In this document: piece by piece, positions 9,942 to 20,632 of the stretch
Numbering within the stretch: the first letter of the stretch is position 1
Layout: every line of letters starts with the position of its first letter
Source of the DNA: Chitinophaga pinensis
GTDB lineage: Bacteria; Bacteroidota; Bacteroidia; UBA7662
Assembly (NCBI GenBank): GCA_945874665.1
Contig: CAMCHJ010000007.1
Coordinates: 38,550 to 102,549, forward strand
Direction of reading: 5' to 3'
DNA: 64,000 nt
The notes under the pieces: generated by a model
Database searches by the model: none
Told to the model about the DNA's origin: nothing
The model's input: only the letters and a program-made list of their open reading frames with translations
Program-made: the position numbers and the translations under genes

Positions 9942-12128
9942 ATGTCAACTATCCGCAAAGAAGCCCTCCGAACGGTTCGCAACCGTCAGCTCATTCAGGT
10001 GACCGCTCCAACCGCCAAAATCTCACAGATTTTTGGTGAGAATGTTTTTGATCGCAAGTCGATGCGCGAATTCCTCGCCGAAGATGTATACGAAAGTCTG
10101 ATGGCCTGCATTAACAAAGGCACGCGGGTTGACAAAGAAATTGCCCAGCAAGTGGCCAATGGCATGAAAAACTGGGCTGTGAGCAAAGGCGCTACGCACT
10201 ATACCCACTGGTTCCAGCCGCTTACCGGCGCTACTGCCGAAAAACACGATGCCTTTTTCTCACTCAACAACGAAGGAGAGGCCATCGAGGCCTTCAGTGC
10301 AGGTGCCCTTGTACAGCAAGAACCTGATGCGTCGAGTTTCCCGAACGGCGGTATCCGCAACACCTTCGAAGCCCGCGGTTATACCGCATGGGATCCATCT
10401 TCACCGGCTTTCATCTTCAAAGGACCAGCAGGAAACACCCTCTGCATCCCTACCATTTTTGTGTCTTATACCGGCGAATCGCTCGATTATAAGTCACCAT
10501 TGCTCAAGTCGCTCGCCGCAGTAGAAGCTGCTGGTGTAGCCGTTTGTCAGTATTTCGATAAAAACATCACACAAGTAACCCCTACCCTCGGCATCGAGCA
10601 GGAGTATTTTTTGGTAGATGGTACCTTGTTTGCCGCGCGCCCCGACTTGATGATGGCTGGTCGCACCTTGTTTGGTCACGCCCCCGCCCGTGGTCAGCAG
10701 CTCGAAGACCATTACTTTGGCAGCATCCCTGAGCGGGTGCACGCCTTTATGGTGGATTTAGAGTACGAAGCCCTCAAATTGGGTATTCCACTCAAAACTC
10801 GTCACAACGAAGTAGCCCCTGGTCAGTTTGAGTGCGCACCGGTTTTCGAAGAAATCAACCTCGCCATCGACCACAACCAATTGTTGATGGATTTGATGGA
10901 GAAGATCGCCAAGCGCCATCACTTCCGCATTTTATTGCATGAGAAGCCGTTTGCAGGCGTAAACGGCTCGGGCAAGCACAACAACTGGTCGCTCGGCACA
11001 AATACCGGCAAAAACCTGCTATCGCCCGGCAAAACGCCGAAGAGCAATTTAATGTTCCTCACCTTCTTTGTGAACACCATCAAGGCTTTCCACGATTATG
11101 CAGATTTGATTCGTGCCGCCATTGCTTCAGCCAGCAACGACCACCGCTTGGGTGCCAACGAAGCCCCGCCGGCCATCATGTCGGCCTTCTTAGGCTCGCA
11201 GCTTAGTCAGGTGCTTGACGAAATCGAAAAAGGCAAAATTGAGCACAACGAAGGCGAAGTGCGCAGTTTGATCAATAGCATCAAGGCCATTCCTGAAATT
11301 TTACTCGATAATACCGACCGTAACCGCACCTCTCCTTTTGCCTTCACCGGCAATAAGTTTGAGCTCCGCGCGGTAGGTTCAAGTGCCAACAGCGCCCAGG
11401 CCATTACGGTGTTGAACACGGCCATGGCCAAAACCCTTAACGAGTTCAAAGAAGAGGTCGATAAGCTCATTGGCAATGGCGAGAGTCGCGATGCAGCCCT
11501 CCTCACTGTGATTCAGAAATACATCAAGCAGTCGAAGAAAATCCGCTTCGAAGGCAATGGTTACGGAGAAGAATGGCGTTTGGAAGCCGAAAAACGCGGT
11601 TTGCCGAATGTGCGCACCACGCCACATGCACTCGACGCCATGATGACCAAAAAGTCGATGGAGCTCTTCACAAAAATAGGTGTATTTAGCAAGCGTGAAA
11701 TCGAGGCTCGCCACGAAATTTTGCTTGAAGACTACATCAAAAAAATCCAGATCGAGTCGCGCATCATCGGTGATATGGCCCTTACTAACATTGTTCCAGC
11801 CGCCATCGGTTACCAAAACCAGCTCATTACCAACCTCAGCGGCTTAAAGGCTTTGGGTGTGAACAGCGCTGCTTATGATGCCCAAACCAAAATGTTAACC
11901 CGCATCACGGAACACATCAACATCATTATTGGTAAAGTAGAAGACATGCGCCTCACCCGCAAACAGCTCAACGAAGAAGAGGATGCCCGGGCACGTGCCA
12001 TCGGCTATTGTGAGGATGTGAAGCCGTTTTTCGACGACATCCGCTATCATGCAGACAAGCTCGAACTCATTACCGACGACGAGCTGTGGCCGTTGCCGAA
12101 GTATCGCGAATTGCTGTACACCAAGTAA
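9942..12128 (+). CDS. glnN: Glutamine synthetase type III
   Basis: 728 aa; GIEQEYFLVDG, RHNEVAPGQFECAPVFEE, GSGKHNNWSLGTNTG; length typical of GSIII. Confidence 0.96.
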   Translation: MSTIRKEALRTVRNRQLIQVTAPTAKISQIFGENVFDRKSMREFLAEDVYESLMACINKGTRVDKEIAQQVANGMKNWAVSKGATHYTHWFQPLTGATAEKHDAFFSLNNEGEAIEAFSAGALVQQEPDASSFPNGGIRNTFEARGYTAWDPSSPAFIFKGPAGNTLCIPTIFVSYTGESLDYKSPLLKSLAAVEAAGVAVCQYFDKNITQVTPTLGIEQEYFLVDGTLFAARPDLMMAGRTLFGHAPARGQQLEDHYFGSIPERVHAFMVDLEYEALKLGIPLKTRHNEVAPGQFECAPVFEEINLAIDHNQLLMDLMEKIAKRHHFRILLHEKPFAGVNGSGKHNNWSLGTNTGKNLLSPGKTPKSNLMFLTFFVNTIKAFHDYADLIRAAIASASNDHRLGANEAPPAIMSAFLGSQLSQVLDEIEKGKIEHNEGEVRSLINSIKAIPEILLDNTDRNRTSPFAFTGNKFELRAVGSSANSAQAITVLNTAMAKTLNEFKEEVDKLIGNGESRDAALLTVIQKYIKQSKKIRFEGNGYGEEWRLEAEKRGLPNVRTTPHALDAMMTKKSMELFTKIGVFSKREIEARHEILLEDYIKKIQIESRIIGDMALTNIVPAAIGYQNQLITNLSGLKALGVNSAAYDAQTKMLTRITEHINIIIGKVEDMRLTRKQLNEEEDARARAIGYCEDVKPFFDDIRYHADKLELITDDELWPLPKYRELLYTK

Positions 12129-12144
12129 AGCTGCTTTGCAAAGC

Positions 12145-12180
12145 AAAAGGCCAATCCTGCGGGGTTGGCCTTTTTTGTTT
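12145..12180 (+). terminator. Rho-independent terminator of glnN
   Basis: Stem AAAAGGCCAA / TTGGCCTTTT with loop TCCTGCGGGG, then a T-rich tract. Confidence 0.85.
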
Positions 12181-12247
12181 AGGGGTGAGGGGCAAGGACA
12201 GGAAAGGCCGACTGCCTGCTAGGCGTTTAACAGAAGGGGCATTACCG

Positions 12248-12613
12248 CTACCTGCTTCGCTTTCTAGTCTCCAAACGGGTGTTGAAGCGCTGCAAAAGAC
12301 TGTGTACAAAGGTGAAAACCAAGCTAAACAACAAAGCGTAGCCAAAGCCATCTACCTTAAATGCAGGAACAAGCGCTGCGGCAAGCAGGATGATGAAAGC
12401 GTTGATGACCAGCAAAAAGAGTCCAAACGTAACCACCGTCACCGGAATGGTAAATAGGACGAGCAGGGGTTTCACGAATAAATTGAGCAAAACGAGCACC
12501 AAAGTGACCAGCAGTCCCGTCATAAAATTCGGGACGAACACCCCTGGCAGCAAAAATGCGGCAATCATCACTGCAAAAGCCGCGATGATGAGGTGCGCGA
12601 GGATTTTTAGCAT
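12248..12613 (-). CDS. Phage holin family 4 superfamily-like membrane protein
   Basis: 121 aa with several TM helices; GLLVTLVLVLLNLFVKPLLVLFTIPVTVVTFGLFLLVINAFII is typical of the family. Confidence 0.8.
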   Translation of the reverse strand: MLKILAHLIIAAFAVMIAAFLLPGVFVPNFMTGLLVTLVLVLLNLFVKPLLVLFTIPVTVVTFGLFLLVINAFIILLAAALVPAFKVDGFGYALLFSLVFTFVHSLLQRFNTRLETRKRSR

Positions 12614-14661
12614 TATCTTTTAATTACAAAAGGTAGCACCCGCGGGAGGCCCTCGGTAACAAGATAAGCAAAATAAACCCCTTCCGCCAAATGGCCCACT
12701 TTCAAACTAATTTTTCCCACTTGGACTTGCGTCGCTGTGCTGAGTTGGCGGCCACTCAAATCACGCAGCTCCACCACACTGTTTTCAGTAATGCCATCGG
12801 CTTCCAAAAACAGCACATCACTGGCAGGATTCGGGTACAGGCGCACCACTTGCTCCTGATTTTGAACGGAACTCATGATGCCTCTGCGTAAACCGATGTT
12901 GCGCGCGGCCTCAGATTGGCGGCTCAAAGGCCCACTGCTGGCCGTCACAATCCAACTACAGGCGAGCACCTGGTTAGGTTGCACGTTGAAGGCGTCGAGC
13001 AGGCGACTGAATTCGCCCACGCGGATCGATAAAGTAGTGTCGAGCAAGCCGCTGCGTACCAACACCGGTGGCAAACTAGGACTTGACATGTTCGAAAGCT
13101 CAAATTCATACGAAGTTTGGCCAGGCGTATTGGCCACCGAAGGCTGCCAACGGAAATTCACCAATAGATTGCTATCGCCTTCAATGGTGTAGGTAAGCCC
13201 ATCGAAAGGTGCCAACAGCGAAAAGGCACTCATCGTAGAGGCCCCCACACCGGCTTGCACTGGGATATTGAAACTAGCAGCACCTGGCACGTTGGTGCCA
13301 AACTGCAAATTGCCGCTAAAAGGACTACCGTTGCCGCTATATTGCAGTTCCAAAACGGCCGCTTCGCCACGGGCAATGGTCTGTGATGCCGAACCAGCAT
13401 AAGTCAATCCCGCGCCGCTTACCTGAATGCCGCTGAGTTGAACCGCCTGCGTGCCTGCATTTACCACTACCACCCGGTAGGTAACGCTGCTGCCAGCTGC
13501 CACTTGTCCTAAGTTAGCCACCGTGTCACTCACAAATACCCGCTGTACTGCGGGAATGGCAGCCGTGGCACGTAGTTGCGTCATTCGGTCTAAAAGCTGC
13601 GGATAATCGATGTAAGGATTGCGGTTAAGTTGGAAGGACGCTATGCCATTATTGCGGTTTTGCAACAGACTATCGGGCGGGAAGAGCTTCAGCCATGCGC
13701 GCAGGTCGTTTTCCATATTGGCCGATAAAAAACTCATGCTCACCTCCGTATTGTTGTAGTAACGCGTCGCGAAATACAAGATACCCGCAGCAGCACCTGC
13801 CTTATGCGCATCGCGCGGCTCAAAAGTAGATGAATTGGCTTTTGAACCGCCGGCGTAATTAAGCGTTGGGTTTGGGACCCAGCCAAATGGCTTGTTCCCG
13901 CGGGCGGAGTTCACACCACCATCACTAATATACAAATGATGCATATCGCTCTGCATGGGATCGTTGCTCGCGCCAAAACTCTGGGGCCAGGTATGCTCAG
14001 TATTCATAGAATAAGGGGCGTTGTTGAGGGTGCCCGTGTTAAAATCGGCTACGTTATACGTGATGGTCCGCCCAGTATACACACATTCGTTTTTGTAAGG
14101 CAGGGGCGCAGCTGGCTCGCGACCATTCACTTTCCAGTTATCTACAATGCCAAACATCCGCAAACGGGCGTTGTTAGTGCCACTGTAACCGAGCTGGGTA
14201 TAGGGAGAAGCCAAGCGCACGTTTAAAGCAGTGCGCAAAGCATCGCCCTCGGCATTCTGGGTGCTGGCATAATAGGCCTTTGAATAGATGCCTTGTCCTT
14301 GTAAATCGACCCGCAAAGCTCCAAAACCCGAATTGGTTTGGATAACCAGCTCGCTATTATTGAGGATGTTGTGCTGTGGTTTGAAATACACTTTGATGGT
14401 GCGCTGTGCACCTGCCGCCAATAAAAAAACTGAATCTGGTGTCCAAAAAGGCTTTTGCTCGTAAATATCAAAGGTAACTACCCTGCAATCGATGGCATTA
14501 GCACTGCCATTGTTGAGGGTAACCGTAAGACTATCGAGCCCCAGCTCTGAAATGGTTTGGAACTGCAATTGGTTGGTGCTCACGCTTACCAAACTCTGAC
14601 CGAAAACGGCGGAAATACTCAGTAGCCAGACTAAACCCAGCCCTTTCAAAAAATTACGCAT
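12613..14661 (-). CDS. Secreted endonuclease I family nuclease with T9SS type A sorting domain
   Basis: NTEHTWPQSFGASNDPMQSDMHHLYISDGGVNSARGNKPFG (EndA-like); signal peptide; C-terminal VRLYPNPASDVLFLEADG...LAEGVYFAYL. Confidence 0.9.
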   Translation of the reverse strand: MRNFLKGLGLVWLLSISAVFGQSLVSVSTNQLQFQTISELGLDSLTVTLNNGSANAIDCRVVTFDIYEQKPFWTPDSVFLLAAGAQRTIKVYFKPQHNILNNSELVIQTNSGFGALRVDLQGQGIYSKAYYASTQNAEGDALRTALNVRLASPYTQLGYSGTNNARLRMFGIVDNWKVNGREPAAPLPYKNECVYTGRTITYNVADFNTGTLNNAPYSMNTEHTWPQSFGASNDPMQSDMHHLYISDGGVNSARGNKPFGWVPNPTLNYAGGSKANSSTFEPRDAHKAGAAAGILYFATRYYNNTEVSMSFLSANMENDLRAWLKLFPPDSLLQNRNNGIASFQLNRNPYIDYPQLLDRMTQLRATAAIPAVQRVFVSDTVANLGQVAAGSSVTYRVVVVNAGTQAVQLSGIQVSGAGLTYAGSASQTIARGEAAVLELQYSGNGSPFSGNLQFGTNVPGAASFNIPVQAGVGASTMSAFSLLAPFDGLTYTIEGDSNLLVNFRWQPSVANTPGQTSYEFELSNMSSPSLPPVLVRSGLLDTTLSIRVGEFSRLLDAFNVQPNQVLACSWIVTASSGPLSRQSEAARNIGLRRGIMSSVQNQEQVVRLYPNPASDVLFLEADGITENSVVELRDLSGRQLSTATQVQVGKISLKVGHLAEGVYFAYLVTEGLPRVLPFVIKR

Positions 14662-14799
14662 CCGGCAAAATTAAGAAAAGCGTTTGAAACGAAAGATAAG
14701 GAATGTAGGACTTTCGGAGAAACGCGTAATTGGTATGAAAAACACATATGCTTTTCGTAAAATTGTGCGGCTACAATGGCTTAGCTAAAATATTGTCCT

Positions 14800-15498
14800 A
14801 TGATTTCACCTCAAGACCACCCGGTTCATCCCGACTATTCAATACTCACCACTAAGTACCAGTCGACTTGGCAAGGCCTACTTCAGTTTGAACTGATCAG
14901 TAAGTTTGGCCGCTTATTTCTCGCAAATAGAGCCCCAAGTCTGCCTCAACAAAATTTATTACACTTAGGCTGTGGCACTACTTATTTGAAAGGCTGGGTA
15001 AATGCAGATTTTTTTAGACTGCTTTTTTGGAAAAAGCCACAACCCGAATGGCAACTCGATTTACGGTTCCCGCTCAAATGTGATAACAACCACTGGGATG
15101 GCGTATTTACCGAACATACTTTTGAACACCTCACACCGGCTTCGATATTAGCCTTGTTTAAGGAATTGCACAGAACCATGAAGCCTGGTGCGTATTTGCG
15201 GATTTGTGTTCCTGGACTCGACCAAAGCATAAAACCATTTATCGACCCTAACGACCAAAGTGAAAACGCAAAAGAAATGCGCATGCTTTACGGTAATTTA
15301 GCCACTGCCATTTGGAGCCTAACCCAAACTTGGGGGCATTACTCAGTTTGGAATGGCGAACACATGGTTGATTTTTTGAAAACAGCAGGCTTTTCCGAAG
15401 CCCAAGAGGTAGCTTTTGGTGAAGGTGCAAATCACGATATCATCAAAGACAACGCCAATCGAAAGCATGGTTCTCTTTATGTAGAAGCGCGAAAGTAA
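14800..15498 (+). CDS. Class I SAM-dependent methyltransferase (predicted)
   Basis: LHLGCGTTYLKGWVNADF, EHTFEHLTPASILALFKELHRTMKPGAYLRICVP. Confidence 0.8.
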   Translation: MISPQDHPVHPDYSILTTKYQSTWQGLLQFELISKFGRLFLANRAPSLPQQNLLHLGCGTTYLKGWVNADFFRLLFWKKPQPEWQLDLRFPLKCDNNHWDGVFTEHTFEHLTPASILALFKELHRTMKPGAYLRICVPGLDQSIKPFIDPNDQSENAKEMRMLYGNLATAIWSLTQTWGHYSVWNGEHMVDFLKTAGFSEAQEVAFGEGANHDIIKDNANRKHGSLYVEARK

Positions 15499-15565
15499 AT
15501 CGTAGCCATTGCCTCCATGCCACATGCTTGGAACCTAGCAGCTTCAAATTTTGTTTTAACCCCTT

Positions 15566-17767
15566 ATGCCCCTCTACAAAAAAACCATCGCCGTAAGCGG
15601 CATGAGTTGCGCGGCTTGCGCCAGCAGCGTGGGCAGTTTGGCCATGGCACAACCCGGTGTTAAAAATGCCCAAGTCAATTACGCTACACATACTTTGTTG
15701 CTCGAATACGACCAGCATGCCAGCTTACCGGCCATCCAAAAAGCCGTACAAAGCGGTGGCTACGACCTGCTCATCGATGCTGATGATGCGGTGGAAAGCA
15801 GTCGCCTGGAGCAACAAAAGCAATACAAAGTGCTGCTGCGTAACCTCTGGGGTGCTTCCCTCCTTACCCTACCTCTATTTTTATTGGGGATGTTTTGGAT
15901 GGATGCGCCCCATGCAAACCTTTGGATGCTGGCGCTAAGCATTCCCGTACTCTTTTATTTCGGCCGACAATTTTACATTAACGCCTATAAACAAGCTAGG
16001 GCCAAACGCGCCAATATGGACACCCTGGTGGCGCTCAGCACGGGTATCGCCTTCATTTTTAGCTTGTTCAACACCTTTTTCCCTGAATACTGGCACAGTC
16101 GCGGTCTACACCCTCACGTATACTACGAAACCGCTGCCGTCATCATCACCTTCATTTTACTCGGCCGGGTGTTGGAGGCACGTGCCAAAGCCGGCACCGC
16201 AGCGGCTATTTCGAAGCTACTGGGCGCACAGCCCAAAACCGTAATGGTCATTCGTGCTGGCAAACACCTTGAAATCGCCATCAATAGCGTGCAATTAGGC
16301 GATTTGCTGCTCGTAAGGGCCGGTGAAAAAATCCCGGTAGACGGCCAAGTGCAAAACGGCAGCTCTTATGTGGATGAATCGATGCTTACCGGCGAACCCG
16401 TAGCTGTTGGCAAAAATGAGGGAGATGCCCTTTTTGCTGGCACGATCAACCAAGCAGGGAGCTTGGAGATGCTGGCCACAAAAGTGGGTAAAGACACCCT
16501 CCTCGCTCAAATTGTGAGGCGTGTACAGGAGGCGCAAGGCAGTCAAGCGCCCGTGCAGCAGCTCGTTGACCGCATTGCAAGCATTTTTGTGCCAGTGGTG
16601 CTGGGTATTGCACTGCTGAGCATGGTCGTTTGGGTGGTTTCAGGAGTCGAAAACGCCTTTTCCCATGCCCTTCTCGCCATGGTTACCGTGCTGGTGATTG
16701 CTTGTCCCTGCGCCCTCGGCCTCGCCACCCCCACCGCCATCATGGTCGGGGTAGGAAAAGGCGCTAGCTTAGGCTTGCTCATTCGCGATGCGGAGAGTTT
16801 AGAGCGTGGCCGGCAGATAACCCAAGTGGTGATCGACAAAACAGGTACCCTTACCAGAGCTCAAGCAGTGGTGCGGCAAGTAAGCTGGCACCCCAGTTCG
16901 GGCGACAAAGCCGCGCTCGAGGCCGTGTTGCTGGCTGGCGAACGGCAGTCGGACCACCCCCTCGCACAATCCATCGTACGCGAACTCGAAGGTCACAATA
17001 TCCAAGCCTTACCCGTTGATACCTTTGAAAACCTACCCGGCAAAGGCATCCGCTTTGAAGTGGCCGGCCGGCAATGGTACGCAGGCAACTTGGCCTTGTT
17101 GCAAAGCGCCGGTATCCAACTAAGCGACTTTTGGCAAGATCATCCTCAGACAGATACCCTGGTTTGGTTTGCCGACGAGCAAGATGCCTTGGCCTGTGTG
17201 CAGCTGCACGACCCCGTGCGCGCAGATGCCGCTGCCTTCATCCAACAACTCCAAAAGAAAGGTATGGAAGTACATTTGCTGAGTGGCGACCGCCAAGCTA
17301 CTGCTGCACAAGTAGCCACGGAACTCGGTATTGGTAAGGTACGAGGCGATATGCTGCCGAGCGACAAAGCTGCGTATTTGCGCGATTTGCAGGCGCAAGG
17401 AAAGGTGGTGGCCATGATCGGAGACGGTATTAACGACAGTGAGGCCTTGGCTACGGCCGACCTCAGCATCGCCATGGGACAGGGCTCCGACTTGGCCATT
17501 GACGTGGCCAGGGTGACTTTACTCAATAATGACCTCCATAAAATCCCTGCCTTTTTCCAACTCTCCAAAAAAACCGTGGGCACCATCCACCAAAACCTTT
17601 TTTGGGCCTTTATATACAACATCATTGGCATTCCCGTGGCCGCAGGCTTGCTGTACCCCTTCACCGGCTTTTTACTCAACCCCATGTTGGCAGGCGCGGC
17701 CATGGCCCTTAGCTCTGTGAGCGTGGTTTTAAATAGTTTACGACTCAAATACACCTATTTATCATGA
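15566..17767 (+). CDS. copA: Cu+ P1B-type ATPase
   Basis: 733 aa; [13 protein letters not shown] (HMA), [54 protein letters not shown]. Confidence 0.94.
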   Translation: MPLYKKTIAVSGMSCAACASSVGSLAMAQPGVKNAQVNYATHTLLLEYDQHASLPAIQKAVQSGGYDLLIDADDAVESSRLEQQKQYKVLLRNLWGASLLTLPLFLLGMFWMDAPHANLWMLALSIPVLFYFGRQFYINAYKQARAKRANMDTLVALSTGIAFIFSLFNTFFPEYWHSRGLHPHVYYETAAVIITFILLGRVLEARAKAGTAAAISKLLGAQPKTVMVIRAGKHLEIAINSVQLGDLLLVRAGEKIPVDGQVQNGSSYVDESMLTGEPVAVGKNEGDALFAGTINQAGSLEMLATKVGKDTLLAQIVRRVQEAQGSQAPVQQLVDRIASIFVPVVLGIALLSMVVWVVSGVENAFSHALLAMVTVLVIACPCALGLATPTAIMVGVGKGASLGLLIRDAESLERGRQITQVVIDKTGTLTRAQAVVRQVSWHPSSGDKAALEAVLLAGERQSDHPLAQSIVRELEGHNIQALPVDTFENLPGKGIRFEVAGRQWYAGNLALLQSAGIQLSDFWQDHPQTDTLVWFADEQDALACVQLHDPVRADAAAFIQQLQKKGMEVHLLSGDRQATAAQVATELGIGKVRGDMLPSDKAAYLRDLQAQGKVVAMIGDGINDSEALATADLSIAMGQGSDLAIDVARVTLLNNDLHKIPAFFQLSKKTVGTIHQNLFWAFIYNIIGIPVAAGLLYPFTGFLLNPMLAGAAMALSSVSVVLNSLRLKYTYLS

Positions 17768-17979
17768 CAACCTTACAATTCAAATCCAATATCAAGTGTG
17801 CCGGCTGCATCAGCGCCGTGCAAAACGACCTCAACAACCTTGCAGGTATAAGTCACTGGGAGGTAGACATTACCCATCCCGATAAAATACTTACTGTTGA
17901 GAGCGAGACAGGCGAAACAAAAACGGTGATCGACACCCTGCAAGCGCTGGGCTACAAAGCCGAACCTATCGACGCCTAA
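17764..17979 (+). CDS. Heavy-metal-associated domain protein (CopZ-like chaperone)
   Basis: 71 aa; [16 protein letters not shown]; overlaps the copA stop (ATGA). Confidence 0.85.
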   Translation: MTTLQFKSNIKCAGCISAVQNDLNNLAGISHWEVDITHPDKILTVESETGETKTVIDTLQALGYKAEPIDA

Positions 17980-18055
17980 AAGGCCGTCTCAAACCGCATG
18001 AAACCAACATGAATGACATAAACCAACGCGGTTGTGTTTTTCTCCTTATTTTTAG

Positions 18056-18730
18056 ATGATGGAAGAGTTACAACCCGCCTTTATCCCCTATGTCGGGGCA
18101 AATTTTAGTCTCGAAGAAAGCGTACAGCGTGCCGAAGACTTCGCGGCTGATTTGCAAAAAAGGCGTAGTGTTCGCGACTTCAGCACGCAGGACGTGCCCA
18201 AATCGATTATCGAGTCCTTGATCAAGGCTGCAGCGGCTGCCCCATCAGGTGCAAACCGACAACCTTACACTTTTTGCGCCATTGCCAGTCCTAAAATCAA
18301 AAAAAAGATCCGTGAAGCCGCCGAAAAGGAGGAGTTTATCAATTATAACGGCCGCATGGACACTCAGTGGCTCGATGATCTCAAACCGCTAGGTACCGAT
18401 TGGCACAAGCCCTTTCTAGAAACAGCACCTTGGCTCATCGTAGCCTTTAGAAAAGGATATGAAATAGAAAGTGATGGGAAGCACCAAAACTACTACGTGC
18501 AGGAGTCTGTAGGATTGGCTTGTGGATTTTTGCTTGCTGCCATACACCAGGCCGGCCTCATTACCCTTACCCATACACCGAGCCCCATGGCTTTTTTGCA
18601 AAAGATACTCAAACGCCCTGAAAACGAAAAGCCGTTTCTACTACTGCCAGTAGGATACCCCGCCAAAGACGCTCAAGTGCCAAACCTGCGTAAGAAAAGG
18701 CTGGAGGAAGTCTCCGTTTGGTACCTTTGA
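18056..18730 (+). CDS. Nitroreductase family protein
   Basis: RRSVRDFSTQDVPKSIIESLIKAAAAAPSGANRQPYTFCAI; alternative ATG at 18059. Confidence 0.9.
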   Translation: MMEELQPAFIPYVGANFSLEESVQRAEDFAADLQKRRSVRDFSTQDVPKSIIESLIKAAAAAPSGANRQPYTFCAIASPKIKKKIREAAEKEEFINYNGRMDTQWLDDLKPLGTDWHKPFLETAPWLIVAFRKGYEIESDGKHQNYYVQESVGLACGFLLAAIHQAGLITLTHTPSPMAFLQKILKRPENEKPFLLLPVGYPAKDAQVPNLRKKRLEEVSVWYL

Positions 18731-18750
18731 ACAGCAGCTTTAAAAGTGCA

Positions 18751-19275
18751 TCAATCGTGGCCCTTCAAAAAGTCGCGCCAGCCACCAGCTTCTAAGTCCT
18801 TGGCATCGTCGATCACCTTTTCGCGCAACCGCTCTTTGAACTCCCGCACCCGTTGCATGACCACGGCATCGTGAGAAGCCACAATTTGAGCGGCTAAAAT
18901 GCCAGCATTGCGGGCACCGTTGAGTGCCATAGTGGCCACGGGAACACCAGCCGGCATTTGCAAAATCGACAAAACCGAATCCCAGCCGTCGATGCTGTTG
19001 CTCGACTTGATGGGCACCCCAATCACGGCCAAGGGCGTAATAGAAGCCACCATGCCTGGCAAATGGGCGGCGCCACCAGCTCCAGCAATAATCACTTCAA
19101 GGCCCTTACCAACTGCTTTTTGTGCATAATCGACCATGCGCTCAGGCGTACGGTGCGCCGAAACCACAGTGAGCTCGTAGGCCACACCTAGTTCTTCTAA
19201 AACAAGGGCGGCTTCTTTCATGATGGGTAAGTCGCTGCTGCTACCCATGATAATTCCAACTTTGGCTTGCGTCAT
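18751..19275 (-). CDS. purE: 5-(carboxyamino)imidazole ribonucleotide mutase
   Basis: GIIMGSSSDLPIMKEA, VSAHRTPERMVDYA, IAGAGGAAHLPGMVA. Confidence 0.96.
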   Translation of the reverse strand: MTQAKVGIIMGSSSDLPIMKEAALVLEELGVAYELTVVSAHRTPERMVDYAQKAVGKGLEVIIAGAGGAAHLPGMVASITPLAVIGVPIKSSNSIDGWDSVLSILQMPAGVPVATMALNGARNAGILAAQIVASHDAVVMQRVREFKERLREKVIDDAKDLEAGGWRDFLKGHD

Positions 19276-20429
19276 TTGCTGATTACTTTTAGTTGATGTT
19301 GAACTTTTTTAGCTAAAACCCGGGCTTCAGCCAAGGTTTTCCGGAGAATGGTAACATGGCCCATCTTGCGAAACGGGCGCGTTTGCCTTTTGCCATACAC
19401 ATGTAAATATACACCGTCGAGTGCCATGATGTGCTCGGCACCTTGGTAGTACACTTCACCACTGTGGTTTTCAGTGCCAACGAGGTTTACCATCACACTG
19501 GGACTGTGCAGGGCAGGATCGCCAAGCGGCAAGCCCAAAATTCCTCGTAAATGTTGCTCATATTGCGATGTATAACAGGCTTCGATGGTAAAATGACCGC
19601 TGTTGTGCGGTCGTGGTGCAGCCTCATTTACCAACAAACGGCCATCTTTGGTCATAAAAAACTCTACCGCCAACAAGCCGCATAAATTTAACTCTCGGAT
19701 GAGGCGGGTGGCCAGTACTTCGGCTTCGGCCAGCACGTGTGCGGGGGAGCTAGCAGGACACTCCACTTCTTCTACCAAATTAGCTTCGGGATGGAATACC
19801 ATTTCGCAGGCAGGAAAGCAGCGCACCTCATCTTGGGCGTTGCGTGCGGCAATCACCGCAATTTCAGCAGCAATCGGCGCCAGCTCTTCACACAAACAAG
19901 CCACATGTGGCAAGTCATTGAGGTCTTCTGCCGTTCGAATTACCTTCACCCCTTTGCCGTCGTAGCCAAAACGGGTCGATTTCCAAACAAAAGGCAGCGC
20001 TTGGCGGCCTTCGCGTACGGCATCTTCTAAAGTCACCACACCGGGATAAAAGCTTGCCCCAGTAGTTGGGAAATTCTTCTGTAGGTAAAACTGTTTCTGA
20101 ATGCCCTTGTCTTGGATGATGCCCAAGCCCTCCGGATCGGGATGCACCTGCTTGCCCATGGCTTTAAGTGCTTGCAAGGCCTCCGTATTTACGTGTTCAA
20201 TTTCGATGGTGATCACATCACAATCGCGACCAAAAGCCACCACCGTATCATAATCCATCAAATCACCTTGTATAAATTCATTACAAGCAATAGCGCAGGG
20301 GGCATCGGCCGAAGGGTCAAGCACCCGGGTGCGTATGTCGAGCCGGCGGGTATCATACAGCAGCATCTTACCCAGCTGTCCGCCGCCCAAAATACCCAAT
20401 GTAAAATCTGAAGAAAAGAGGGTTTTCAC
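19272..20429 (-). CDS. purK: 5-(carboxyamino)imidazole ribonucleotide synthase
   Basis: LGILGGGQLGKMLL, FVWKSTRFGYDGKGV, NEAAPRPHNSGHFTIEAC; adjacent to purE. Confidence 0.96.
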   Translation of the reverse strand: MKTLFSSDFTLGILGGGQLGKMLLYDTRRLDIRTRVLDPSADAPCAIACNEFIQGDLMDYDTVVAFGRDCDVITIEIEHVNTEALQALKAMGKQVHPDPEGLGIIQDKGIQKQFYLQKNFPTTGASFYPGVVTLEDAVREGRQALPFVWKSTRFGYDGKGVKVIRTAEDLNDLPHVACLCEELAPIAAEIAVIAARNAQDEVRCFPACEMVFHPEANLVEEVECPASSPAHVLAEAEVLATRLIRELNLCGLLAVEFFMTKDGRLLVNEAAPRPHNSGHFTIEACYTSQYEQHLRGILGLPLGDPALHSPSVMVNLVGTENHSGEVYYQGAEHIMALDGVYLHVYGKRQTRPFRKMGHVTILRKTLAEARVLAKKVQHQLKVISK

Positions 20430-20588
20430 CTCGCAAAAATAGGGATAAAAACGAGAAGGCTGCGGTTCAATTGCAAGTCAAGGCTCCCGAAAGTAGCCAA
20501 TCTCAGAAACACCGTCTAAAATTTGACCCGATTTCAAAAACAGTAAGAACAAAAACTTGTTAATCTAATTTAACAAATAAACCACATC

Positions 20589-20616
20589 GGAAACGATTAT
20601 AGTATAAAAAGTTTCC
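20589..20616. promoter_or_regulatory. Inverted repeat, candidate TetR operator
   Basis: GGAAAC-N16-GTTTCC immediately upstream of the putative -7 element of the TetR gene. Confidence 0.4.
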
Positions 20617-20617
20617 A

Positions 20618-20625
20618 TAGTTTTG
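20618..20625 (+). promoter_or_regulatory. Candidate -7 element TAGTTTTG of the tetR-RND operon
   Basis: Matches TAnnTTTG; last base is 8 nt before the A of the ATG at 20633; -33 not obvious. Confidence 0.4.
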
Positions 20626-20632
20626 TGCCTCG

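Noticed and set aside
12248-12613. 'Phage holin family' protein as evidence of prophage
   Set aside because: This four-TM family is widespread in non-phage bacterial chromosomes, and no other phage gene is nearby.
17955-17990. GACGCCT-aaa-AGGCCGTC stem at the end of copZ as terminator
   Set aside because: Contains a bulge and lacks a T-tract; not distinguishable from chance.
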